A stretch of DNA of 64,000 bases from Bacillota bacterium (GTDB lineage: Bacteria; Bacillota; Clostridia; Peptostreptococcales; Anaerovoracaceae). Below the pieces are notes generated by a model that searched no databases, was not told where the DNA came from, and saw only the letters and a program-made list of their open reading frames with translations. The stretch lies in NCBI GenBank assembly GCA_022770665.1, contig JALEHL010000057.1:1-64000 (forward strand). The letters are read 5' to 3'. Positions 10,335 to 19,255 of the stretch are shown here, in pieces. The position numbers were made by a program, and so were the translations under genes. Numbering within the stretch: position 1 is the stretch's first letter; every line of letters starts with the position of its first letter.

Positions 10335-11348
10335 ATGCCATTTCAGATCGTACATAATGATATCACGAAAATGAATACGGATGCCATCGTTAATGCCGCC
10401 AATTCCCGGCTTCAGCAGGGCGGCGGCGTATGCGGCGCCATTTTTGCAGCGGCAGGAGCAGAAGCATTGCAGGAGGAATGCAGACGGAAAGCACCTTGTC
10501 CGACAGGAAGCGCGGTACTTACCGGAGCTTACGGTCTTCCCGCAAAATATATTATTCATGCAGTGGGGCCCGTCTGGCATGGCGGCGGATGCGGGGAGGA
10601 AACGCTGCTGCGCAGTGCCTACCGGTCAGCACTGGAGCTGGCGGCAGCCCATGGCTGCCGGTCCATTTCTTTTCCGCTGATTTCAGCGGGGATCTACGGT
10701 TATCCGAAGGAGCAGGCGCTGGAGGCGGCAGTCAGCACCTGTAGCCAGTTCCTTCTGCAGCTGGATGAAATACAGGAAATGGACATCTATCTGACCGTAT
10801 TCGACCGCGGTGCAGTGGCATTGAGTGAAAAACTGTTCCAGAATATCCGCCATTATATCGATACCTGTCTGGATGCGGACAGCGAAATGCGTAAGAGACG
10901 TATGGAGCAGGAGTGTCTGACATGCTATGATCTGGCGCCGAAGTGTGCCGCATCAGCAGTACAGGAACGCAGTCTGGAAGATCTGGTCAGCAATCTGGGA
11001 GAGACTTTCTCGGAAATGGTGCTTCGGCTGGCATCGGAAAAAGGTTTTACCGATGCGGAAGTTTATAAAAAAGCCAATCTGGACAGAAAACTGTTTTCCA
11101 AGATCCGAAGCAATGCGGGATACCATCCGAAAAAAGATACGGCCCTTGCCTTGGCCATCGGACTGCAGCTTTCCCTGGACGAGACGCTGGATCTGCTGGC
11201 GCGGGCCGGATACACGCTTTCCTCCAGCAGCCGGAGTGATGTGATCGTTCGCTATTTTCTGGAACAGGATCAGCATGATATTTTCGTAATTAATGAAGCA
11301 CTGTTCTGTTTCGGCGAATCTGTCCTGGGGAGCACCGCCTGCATCTGA
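10335..11348 (+). CDS. Macro-domain (ADP-ribose/O-acetyl-ADP-ribose binding) protein with C-terminal HTH-like domain
   Basis: Macro motifs DAIVNAAN, GGGVCGAIFAAAG, IIHAVGPVWHGG, FPLISAGIYGYP; C-terminal VYKKANLDRKLFSKIRSNAGYHPKKDTALALAIGLQLSLDETLDLLARAGYTLS. Confidence 0.85.
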   Translation: MPFQIVHNDITKMNTDAIVNAANSRLQQGGGVCGAIFAAAGAEALQEECRRKAPCPTGSAVLTGAYGLPAKYIIHAVGPVWHGGGCGEETLLRSAYRSALELAAAHGCRSISFPLISAGIYGYPKEQALEAAVSTCSQFLLQLDEIQEMDIYLTVFDRGAVALSEKLFQNIRHYIDTCLDADSEMRKRRMEQECLTCYDLAPKCAASAVQERSLEDLVSNLGETFSEMVLRLASEKGFTDAEVYKKANLDRKLFSKIRSNAGYHPKKDTALALAIGLQLSLDETLDLLARAGYTLSSSSRSDVIVRYFLEQDQHDIFVINEALFCFGESVLGSTACI

Positions 11349-11371
11349 TAGTGAAAAACCGGTTCTTTCAA

Positions 11372-11400
11372 AAAGGTCGCCTTCCGGGCGACCTTTTTGT
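11372..11400 (+). terminator. Intrinsic terminator after macro-domain gene
   Basis: AGGTCGCC-ttccg-GGCGACCT followed by TTTTTG. Confidence 0.85.
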
Positions 11401-11472
11401 TTCCTGCGTATGATATCATGCGCATATACAGGAAAGGCCTTCTGCAGGAGGGTATGAAAGGAGAACGGAGAA

Positions 11473-12132
11473 ATGAAAAAAGGATTGACAGAACTGGTTT
11501 TTATACTGGACAGAAGCGGCTCCATGGCCGGGCTGGAGAAAGATACCATCGGCGGTTTCAATGCGATGATAAAGAAGCAGCAGGAAACGGAGGGAGAAGC
11601 GGTAGCTACCACGGTGCTTTTCGATGATAAGTACGAGATCCTTCACGACAGAATCAATGTGCAGGGAATTCAGCCTATGACAGAGGAGCAGTACTATGTG
11701 CGCGGATGTACGGCACTGCTGGATGCGGCGGGCAGGACTATAGAAAAGATCCGCCATGCCCAGGAGATGACGGCAGAAGCGCTGCGGGCAGAAAAGGTGA
11801 TTGTGGTCATTACCACCGACGGAATGGAAAATGCAAGCCGCTTCTACAGCAGGAAGAAGATCCGGCAACTGATTGAAACCCAGAAGGAACAGGGGTGGGA
11901 ATTCCTTTTTCTGGGCGCCAATATGGATGCAGAGGCAGAAGCGGAAACCCTTGGTATTGGGAAAGACCGGGCAGCAACCTATGAGAATGATCATGATGGC
12001 GTGGCACTGAATTATGAGGTCCTGAGCGCAGCTGTGACCTGTATGCGCCATAGCGAGGCACCGGTGGATGGAAGCTGGAAAAAACCGATTGAGCATGATA
12101 TACGGTGCAGAAGAGAAAGAAACGGGAATTAA
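11473..12132 (+). CDS. VWA-domain protein (TerY-like)
   Basis: MIDAS FILDRSGSMAG, VVITTDGMENAS. Confidence 0.8.
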   Translation: MKKGLTELVFILDRSGSMAGLEKDTIGGFNAMIKKQQETEGEAVATTVLFDDKYEILHDRINVQGIQPMTEEQYYVRGCTALLDAAGRTIEKIRHAQEMTAEALRAEKVIVVITTDGMENASRFYSRKKIRQLIETQKEQGWEFLFLGANMDAEAEAETLGIGKDRAATYENDHDGVALNYEVLSAAVTCMRHSEAPVDGSWKKPIEHDIRCRRERNGN

Positions 12133-12287
12133 AGAGATTCGTCCCGGCCGGACGAAAAACTGCTTGTTTTTCGTCCGGGAAACGATTACACTATTAACAG
12201 GCGGCAGAAAATGCCGCCGGTTTCGCAGAAATTGCTTCGCGGAACGCGCTGCCGACGCTTGTACGGCGGCAGGCGAGGGAGGAAGAG

Positions 12288-12797
12288 ATGGACCAGATGC
12301 ATCAGACGCACCAGTTCGAACCGGTTTATGATGAAAACAGCCTTGTTCTGATCCTCGGCACTTTTCCGTCCGTAAAATCCAGAGAAAACCGATTCTTTTA
12401 CGGACATCCCCAGAATCGATTCTGGAAGGTTCTGGCCGAATTGACCGGAGAAGAAGTGCCGCTGACCATTCCGGACAAAAAGCAGCTGCTGCTTTCCCAT
12501 CACATTGCAGTCTGGGATGTGGTTTACAGTTGCGATATCACAGGCTCCAGCGACAGTTCCATCCGGAATGTGGTATCCTGTGATCTGACTCCCGTTCTTC
12601 AGGAAAGCCGCATCCGCGCTATTTTTGCCAACGGATCTACGGCAGCGAAACTATATGAAAAATACCAGAGGAAACAGACGGGTATGGAGATTATTCCGCT
12701 GCCATCCACCAGTCCGGCCAACGCATCCTGCAGTCTGGATAAACTGAAAAAGGCCTGGTCTGTGATAGCGGATTATCTGCAGCAGGATGAGGAATAA
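12288..12797 (+). CDS. DNA-deoxyinosine (hypoxanthine) glycosylase, UDG superfamily
   Basis: LVLILGTFPSVKSRE, YGHPQNRFWKVL, PLPSTSPANAS. Confidence 0.82.
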   Translation: MDQMHQTHQFEPVYDENSLVLILGTFPSVKSRENRFFYGHPQNRFWKVLAELTGEEVPLTIPDKKQLLLSHHIAVWDVVYSCDITGSSDSSIRNVVSCDLTPVLQESRIRAIFANGSTAAKLYEKYQRKQTGMEIIPLPSTSPANASCSLDKLKKAWSVIADYLQQDEE

Positions 12798-12810
12798 CAG
12801 GAGTAAAGGA

Positions 12811-13839
12811 ATGTCAGGAAAAGTAAGACTGGGAAAAACAGAAATGATGGCAGACAGAAACGGCTTCGGAGCACTGCCGATTCAGCGGATCAGTGAAGAA
12901 GAAGCCTGCAGACTGCTTCGAAAAGCCTTTGAGGGCGGGGTGAACTTCTTCGATACGGCAAGGTATTATACCGACAGTGAACGGAAAATCGGCATGGCGC
13001 TGGGAAACGTGCGGGATCAGATCTACATCGCCTCGAAGACCATGGCTCTCACGGGGGAAATTCTGGAAAGGGATCTGGAAATGTCCCTCACAGAACTGGG
13101 GACAGATTATATTGATCTCTACCAGCTGCATAATACACCGTTCTGCCCGAAGCCGGGAGGCGAAGATGGACTGTACGACGCGTTGCTCCGTGCGAAAGAG
13201 AACGGAAAGATCCGGCATATCGGCATCACCAATCATCGGTTGGCGGTGGCGGAGGAAGCCATTGAAAGCGGCCTGTATGAAACGCTGCAGTTCCCGTTCT
13301 CTTATCTGTGCGGTGATCAGGAGCTTCGGCTGATCCGTCAGTGTGAAAAGGCGGATATGGGATTTATCGCCATGAAGGGAATGGCTGGAGGCCTTCTGCA
13401 GAATGGACGCGCAGCATACGCTTATCTGGCGCAATTCCCTTCCGTCCTGCCGATCTGGGGTGTGCAGCGGGAGGAAGAACTGGATCAGTTTCTCTGCTGC
13501 AGTAAGAATCCCCCTTCGCTGGAAGAGAAAGAAATTCAGGCGGTGATTGCGAAGGACCGGAAAGAGCTTCTGGGGGACTTCTGCCGGGGATGCGGTTACT
13601 GTATGCCATGTCCTGCAGGCATTCGGATCAATGACTGTGCACGGCTTTCTCTGATGATCCGCCGGGCCCCTTCTGCTCCGTGGCTGAGTGAGGAGATGCA
13701 GGTGGAAATGGCGAAAATTGATGACTGTCTGGAATGTGGGCAATGCCGAAGCCGTTGTCCGTACGGGCTGGACACACCGACGCTTTTAAAGAAAAATCTG
13801 CAGGACTATCGCGAGATCCTGGCAGGAAAACCGCTGTGA
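12811..13839 (+). CDS. Aldo/keto reductase with C-terminal 4Fe-4S ferredoxin-type cysteines
   Basis: FFDTARYYTDSE, DYIDLYQLH, IRHIGITNH; CRGCGYCMPCPAGI, CLECGQCRSRCPYG. Confidence 0.88.
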   Translation: MSGKVRLGKTEMMADRNGFGALPIQRISEEEACRLLRKAFEGGVNFFDTARYYTDSERKIGMALGNVRDQIYIASKTMALTGEILERDLEMSLTELGTDYIDLYQLHNTPFCPKPGGEDGLYDALLRAKENGKIRHIGITNHRLAVAEEAIESGLYETLQFPFSYLCGDQELRLIRQCEKADMGFIAMKGMAGGLLQNGRAAYAYLAQFPSVLPIWGVQREEELDQFLCCSKNPPSLEEKEIQAVIAKDRKELLGDFCRGCGYCMPCPAGIRINDCARLSLMIRRAPSAPWLSEEMQVEMAKIDDCLECGQCRSRCPYGLDTPTLLKKNLQDYREILAGKPL

Positions 13840-14310
13840 CCGGCTAGACCGGCGAAATGGCTGCCTGCCAAGCACCAGCGCCCAGGCATTCATATGGCGG
13901 AAAACAGCATAAAAAACACACAGCAGTTTGGGTGTTCTGCTGTGTGCGGCATTGCTCCCGTACGGATTTGCACGTCAGAATGCTGTAATAGCCTTAGGCA
14001 ATGAAAGATGGTGTGAGAACGGCAATCCCGGGAAAGCATATTATTGGGACAGTCTTTGTATGGGTGATGGAAAGCTGCCCCGGAGAATAACGGCATTATG
14101 GGTAATTGTAATTGGGTAATGGGTATGAAAATTCGGGTTGGGAACTCTCGTTTGTATTATGTATGGAGTACTTGACTTTTTCAAGTCATCATAAGCTTGT
14201 TTGCTTTGCGTTATTCTCTTTTTAATTCATTCTAATTATATTGCAGGTACGCAAAAAATGATAGGAGAAAATGGCCGCGTAATTGAAAAATATGGCCAAC
14301 TTGTAAATCA

Positions 14311-15216
14311 ATGAGAACAGTAGAAAGCATCCATGTGGACAACCAGCTTCTGGAAGACATCCACTATATCAATCCGGAAAAGCCAGTCGCATTTTATCAT
14401 TCTCTCCTGAATCCGGATGAGGTAAACAAGATACCATGGCACTGGCATCCTGCACTGCAGCTGGGACGTCTGAAAGAAGGGGAAGGACGTTTTTTCGTCG
14501 GCGATATGCAGTTTAAACTAAAGGAAGGAGACGGCATTCTCATAAATATCAATCAGCTGCACCGCTACAGTCCGGAAGCAAATCAGCCGCTGCATCTGAT
14601 CAATGTTCTTTTTTTGCTCGAGTTCGTTGCACCTCCGGCATCTCTGGCATATAAAAAATATGTAGAACCGATGCTGAGGGAGGAGAGTCGGCCCTGTTTC
14701 GTTCTTCGTCAGGAGATAGACTGGCAGAAAGAACTTCTGGACCTGTACGAAAGGGCGTTTCAGCTGGAGGAATCCGAACCGCATGCGACAGGCTATGAAC
14801 TGGAAGTTCACGAAATGTGCAGCCGGTTCTGGCGTGGAATTCTCACACATCTGGAGCAGTTTCCGAGGTGGGAGGCAAACAGTCATAAGATCACGTCACA
14901 GGTACGCATGAAGCAGATGCTTACTTTTATTGCTGAAAATTACAGTGAAAAGATCGCCCTGGATGATATCGCAGCTTCCGCCTGTATCAGCAAACGGGAG
15001 GCCCTGCGCTGTTTCCGTGAGAACATGTGGAAAACACCGATCCTGTATCTCACCGAGTATCGGATTGAGAAAGCCAAACAGGAACTGCTGGCAGGAGACA
15101 AGACGATTGTTGACATTGCATTTTCCTGTGGATTCGACAGCGCCAGCTATTTTAACCGCGTATTCCGAAAGCATGCCGGAATGACGCCGATGGAATACCG
15201 AAAGCGGATGGAATAG
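14311..15216 (+). CDS. AraC-family transcriptional regulator
   Basis: Cupin-like N-term (WHWHPALQL); two C-terminal HTHs ending DIAFSCGFDSASYFNRVFRKHAGMTPMEYRK. Confidence 0.92.
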   Translation: MRTVESIHVDNQLLEDIHYINPEKPVAFYHSLLNPDEVNKIPWHWHPALQLGRLKEGEGRFFVGDMQFKLKEGDGILININQLHRYSPEANQPLHLINVLFLLEFVAPPASLAYKKYVEPMLREESRPCFVLRQEIDWQKELLDLYERAFQLEESEPHATGYELEVHEMCSRFWRGILTHLEQFPRWEANSHKITSQVRMKQMLTFIAENYSEKIALDDIAASACISKREALRCFRENMWKTPILYLTEYRIEKAKQELLAGDKTIVDIAFSCGFDSASYFNRVFRKHAGMTPMEYRKRME

Positions 15217-15257
15217 GAAGACGCCTCGCGGCATAGACTGCCATGAGGTGATTGAAT

Positions 15258-16091
15258 ATGAAAAAGAAAATAATCCTTTCAGCAGCATTGGCAACGGTGA
15301 TTCTTATGGGAAGCCTTTTTGCACGGGGACATTTCGGCGGAAGCGGAAGGCCGGTTACGATACCGGAAAAGAATTCGGCAAAGACAATGACAGAAGCAGT
15401 CACAGCAGCTGCCGGCGGAAACTGGGGCCTCTGCTTTCAGAAAGACGGGCAGGTGCCGGTAGGAAACGCAACGGCAGAGTATCTGAAGCAGTTCCATGCC
15501 TGGTATGTAGGCCCGGAGGAAAAATCCATCTGGCTGACTTTTGATGCTGGCTATGAAAACGGATACACAGAAGAAATACTGAATGTGCTAAAGGAAGAAA
15601 AAGTTCCGGCAGCCTTTTTTCTAGTAGGAAACTATATTACAGAAAATCCGGATCTGGTGAACCGGATGGTCAAAGAAGGACATATCGTAGGCAACCATAC
15701 GATGCATCATCCGGATATGTCGGAAATTTCCGAAAAGGAAGCATTTCAGAAAGAACTTGCCGATCTTGAGACAGCATTTCAGCAGGTGACAGGCGCTAAA
15801 ATGAAGAAATATTACAGGCCGCCTCAGGGCAAATACAGTGAAGCAAACCTGAAAATGGCAGATGAACTGGGATATACTACAATTTTCTGGAGTCTTGCCT
15901 ACGTGGACTGGCTGCAGGACAGTCAGCCGACCCGGGAAGAAGCCCTGAACGTCCTTAACAGGCGGATCCATCCGGGTGCCATCGTGCTGCTGCACTCCAC
16001 ATCGAAAACCAACAGCCAGATCCTGCAGGAACTGATCCAGGGGTGGAAAAAGGAAGGATATGTATTCCGCAGCCTGGAGGAGCTGAAATAG
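15258..16091 (+). CDS. Polysaccharide deacetylase, PdaA-like
   Basis: Signal peptide; IWLTFDAGYENGYTEEILNVLKEEKVPAAFFLVG, GNHTMHHPDMSEI, YRPPQGKYSE, AIVLLHSTSKTN. Confidence 0.88.
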   Translation: MKKKIILSAALATVILMGSLFARGHFGGSGRPVTIPEKNSAKTMTEAVTAAAGGNWGLCFQKDGQVPVGNATAEYLKQFHAWYVGPEEKSIWLTFDAGYENGYTEEILNVLKEEKVPAAFFLVGNYITENPDLVNRMVKEGHIVGNHTMHHPDMSEISEKEAFQKELADLETAFQQVTGAKMKKYYRPPQGKYSEANLKMADELGYTTIFWSLAYVDWLQDSQPTREEALNVLNRRIHPGAIVLLHSTSKTNSQILQELIQGWKKEGYVFRSLEELK

Positions 16092-16271
16092 TTCGCGGTG
16101 AAAAAGAGTTGCGAGGATGCGTTTTGTTAGATAAAACAAAAAAATAGTAAAAATATGTTGATAACACACAAGATCATGCTATAATAGGAGAATATTTAAA
16201 AATACCAGTAATTAAATATTCAATCAGCGTTTCGAAACCAAAGACACATCATTATCAAGGAGGGCATTCTC

Positions 16272-17700
16272 ATGTATTTATCAGCAAGCACGATGTGGGT
16301 GTTAATTGGTGCGGTTCTGGTCTTTTTCATGCAGGCCGGCTTCGCCATGGTGGAAACCGGATTCACGCGGGCAAAAAATGCCGGAAACATTATTATGAAA
16401 AATCTGATGGACTTCTGTATCGGGACCATCGTCTTCTGGCTTCTGGGATTTGGCATCATGTTCGGCAGTGCCGGCAGCATCTTTGGAGGCATCGACTTTT
16501 TTATCAGCAATTCTGACAGCTATTCTGCGCCGGACGGCGTTCCACTTGAAGCTTTCATCATATTTCAGACTGTCTTCTGTGCCACAGCGGCTACCATCGT
16601 TTCGGGAGCCATGGCAGAGCGGACTAAATTCATATCCTATTGTATCTACAGCGCAGTGATCAGCCTTCTGATCTATCCGATCTCCGGCCACTGGATCTGG
16701 GGCGGCGGCCTGTGCAACTTTTGCGACCATGGTTGTCACCTGGGTCCGCTACAAGAAGCCGGATGTTTCCATGACTCTGAACGGCACCCTGGCAGGTCTG
16801 GTCGCCATTACAGCAGGCTGTGACGTGGTATCCACGGCAGGTTCTGCCATCATCGGCCTGATTGCCGGCGTTGTGGTAGTTTTCGCAGTGGAATTGATCG
16901 ACAAAATCTGCAAGGTCGACGATCCGGTCGGTGCGGTTTCTGTTCACGGGGGCTGCGGCGCGTTGGGCACGATTCTTACAGGATTCTTTGCAGCAGACGG
17001 CGGTGTCTTTTATGGCGGAGGATTCTCCCTGCTGGGGGTTCAGCTTCTGGGGGTTGCCAGTGTGATCGTTTACGTGGCAGTATCAATGTTTATTGTGTTT
17101 AAGATTATCGATGCGACCGTAGGACTGCGTGTATCTGCGGATGAGGAACTGACCGGTCTGGATCTGACGGAGCACGGTCTGGTCAGTGCCTATGCAGACT
17201 TCTCACCGGTCATGATGACGGGTGCGGATTCCATGAGCGGCGGCCTGAGCGGATTCGGTGCAGCAGATGGACAGGCAGCACCGGAAGCTGCAGCCATCCC
17301 GGTGGAAGTGCTGAAGAAGAATACGCCGTCTGTGGATGCGCCGATCAAGCAGGTGACCATCATTACCAGCAGAAACCGCTTCGACGCGCTCAAGGGGGCG
17401 CTTGCCCGGATCGGCGTCACCGGAATGACCGTGACGGAAGTCATGGGCTGCGGTGTGCAGAAAGGTGTCACCGAGCTGTACAGAGGTGTTCCTGTGGATA
17501 TCACCGTGCATCCGAAGGTACAGGTGGACGTGGTGGTCTCCAAGGTTCCGGTGGATACTGTGGTGGAAACCGCCAAGAAAGCACTCTATACCGGCCAGAT
17601 CGGCGACGGCAAGATCTTTATCTATGACGTGGAAGATGCGGTGAAGGTAAGAACCGGCGAGCACGGCTACGATGCATTGCAGGATGAGGACGTAAAGTAA
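16272..17700 (+). pseudogene. Ammonium transporter (Amt) fused to C-terminal PII domain, with internal out-of-frame deletion
   Basis: ORF 16272-16823 carries the Amt N-terminus up to ISGHWIWGGG; ORF 16729-17700 (another frame) resumes at ATFATMVVTWVRYKKPDVSMTLNG and ends in a PII domain (VTELYRG, GQIGDGKIFIYDVEDAVKVRTGE). Confidence 0.8.
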
Positions 17701-17705
17701 CAGAA

Positions 17706-17732
17706 AAAGGCAGCTTGCGGGCTGCCTTTTTT
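17706..17732 (+). terminator. Intrinsic terminator after Amt-PII
   Basis: AAGGCAGC-ttgcg-GGCTGCCTTTTTT. Confidence 0.85.
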
Positions 17733-17740
17733 GTGTGCTG

Positions 17741-17806
17741 CTGCTGTCTGCTGCTGTCTACTGCTGTCTACAGCTGTCTACTGCTGTCTGCAGCTGTCTA
17801 CTGCTG
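17741..17806. repeat. 10-bp imperfect tandem repeat (C[TA]GCTGTCT[AG]), about 6.5 copies
   Basis: ctgctgtctg ctgctgtcta ctgctgtcta cagctgtcta ctgctgtctg cagctgtcta ctgctg. Confidence 0.9.
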
Positions 17807-18403
17807 GCGCAGGTCGAATTCCGGGTTAATGGCATAGAAATTTTTACTGTTCAGATTATCCTGTACGATGCGCAGCCCTTCCCCGAAACGCTGGAAGTGC
17901 ACGATCTCCCGCTCACGCAGGAAACGGATCGGATCGATGACATCCGGATCATCTGCCAGACGGAGAATATTGTCGTAAGTGGTCCGAGCCTTCTGCTCTG
18001 CTGCCATATCTTCCGTAAGATCCGTGATGGCATCGCCCTTGGAAGCGAAACACAGCGCGTCGAACGGAAAGCCTGCCGCGGCCTGAGCATAGATTCCGGC
18101 GGTATGGTCCACGAAATAGGTCTCCATGCCGGCGGCTTTGATTTCCTCAATCGTCATGTTCCGTGTCAGCTGGCGGACGATGGTCGCCACCATTTCCAGG
18201 TGACCCAGCTCTTCCGTTGCGATGTCAGTCAGCACACCGGCAACTTCCCGGAACGGCATGGTATAACGCTGCGAAAGATAACGGAGGGAGGCTCCCATTT
18301 CGCCGTCCGGACCTCCATACTGGCTGATGATGAATTTTGCCAATGCGGGGTTCGGATTTTTGATATTTACGGGATATTGTAATTTTTTCTCATATTGCCA
18401 CAT
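17798..18403 (-). CDS. cotJC: Spore coat protein CotJC (manganese catalase family)
   Basis: MWQYEKKLQYPVNIKNPNPALAKFIISQYGGPDGEMGASLRYLSQRYTM; operonic with CotJB and CotJA. Confidence 0.92.
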   Translation of the reverse strand: MWQYEKKLQYPVNIKNPNPALAKFIISQYGGPDGEMGASLRYLSQRYTMPFREVAGVLTDIATEELGHLEMVATIVRQLTRNMTIEEIKAAGMETYFVDHTAGIYAQAAAGFPFDALCFASKGDAITDLTEDMAAEQKARTTYDNILRLADDPDVIDPIRFLREREIVHFQRFGEGLRIVQDNLNSKNFYAINPEFDLRQQ

Positions 18404-18406
18404 AGA

Positions 18407-18655
18407 CTACTCCTCCATTTCCCAGGGCCACGGTCCCTGAACCCAGGTCCAGCCCTGTGTGGTATCCACATCTTCTGCGGTCAGCGGACCAAACTGGCTT
18501 TCAAAGGCGGCCATCGCCTCTGTGTATTCCTTCTGATACTCCATGAAAAAACGCAGCGCAGCCTGGCAGGAAGGATGGGTATCCAGAAAGAGTGCGACAT
18601 CATCCAGAACGAAATCGGCCTCCTGAACCCGGCGCAGTGCTTCTTCTCTGGTCAT
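18407..18655 (-). CDS. cotJB: Spore coat protein CotJB
   Basis: Small protein FVLDDVALFLDTHPSCQAALRFF...GWTWVQGPWPWE; position between CotJA and CotJC. Confidence 0.88.
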   Translation of the reverse strand: MTREEALRRVQEADFVLDDVALFLDTHPSCQAALRFFMEYQKEYTEAMAAFESQFGPLTAEDVDTTQGWTWVQGPWPWEMEE

Positions 18656-19041
18656 GGCTGCATTCCTCCTTTCCGAACGCTCTGTTTCCGTCCTGTCATT
18701 GCTGTGATTCCTTCAAATGGGAGATCCAGCACCGGAAAAACGGTTCCGCGCTTCAGCGCGGTGGCAGCAGGATAGGTTTCCGTCCACTGCTGCATCGGTG
18801 TATACGTCATGGCCACTGGCAGATTCCCCAGAAGCTGCCGGTCAAATCCGCTGCCGGAGAGCATGCAGGAAGGTGCAGATACAGATGGCGCAGAAGAATC
18901 CGGCGCCTGTGGAGGCCGGGCAGATGGATTTTGCGAAGAAGAAGGACCGCCGGACGGGCCGGAAGGACCTGGACGGCCGGGTATGCACCCCGGCATTGTG
19001 CCGATGGTAATCGGCATGCCGATATATGGTTCTCGAATCAA
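18652..19041 (-). CDS. cotJA: Spore coat-associated protein CotJA with Pro/Ser/Gly-rich N-terminal extension; TTG start
   Basis: LPVAMTYTPMQQWTETYPAATALKRGTVFPVLDLPF. Confidence 0.8.
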   Translation of the reverse strand: MIREPYIGMPITIGTMPGCIPGRPGPSGPSGGPSSSQNPSARPPQAPDSSAPSVSAPSCMLSGSGFDRQLLGNLPVAMTYTPMQQWTETYPAATALKRGTVFPVLDLPFEGITAMTGRKQSVRKGGMQP

Positions 19042-19255
19042 GATAGTACTCCTTTCTTAATAGAATTCGTTATATAATATGAAGAGGTGGGGAAGGAGGT
19101 TCTTCCCGCGATCCGGAAACAGAAAAGAGCTTGCAATCTGCAGGAAAGTTTACTATGATATAGGAAAACCAGATGTAAATATCAGGCGGATTTTCCGCAT
19201 TTTAGCACCATTTTAACCGGATTCTGTTATATCATATAGCTGAGAGGGGAAAACG

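Noticed and set aside
17741-17806. Possible CRISPR-like array
   Set aside because: Units are contiguous 10-mers with no spacers and no cas genes nearby
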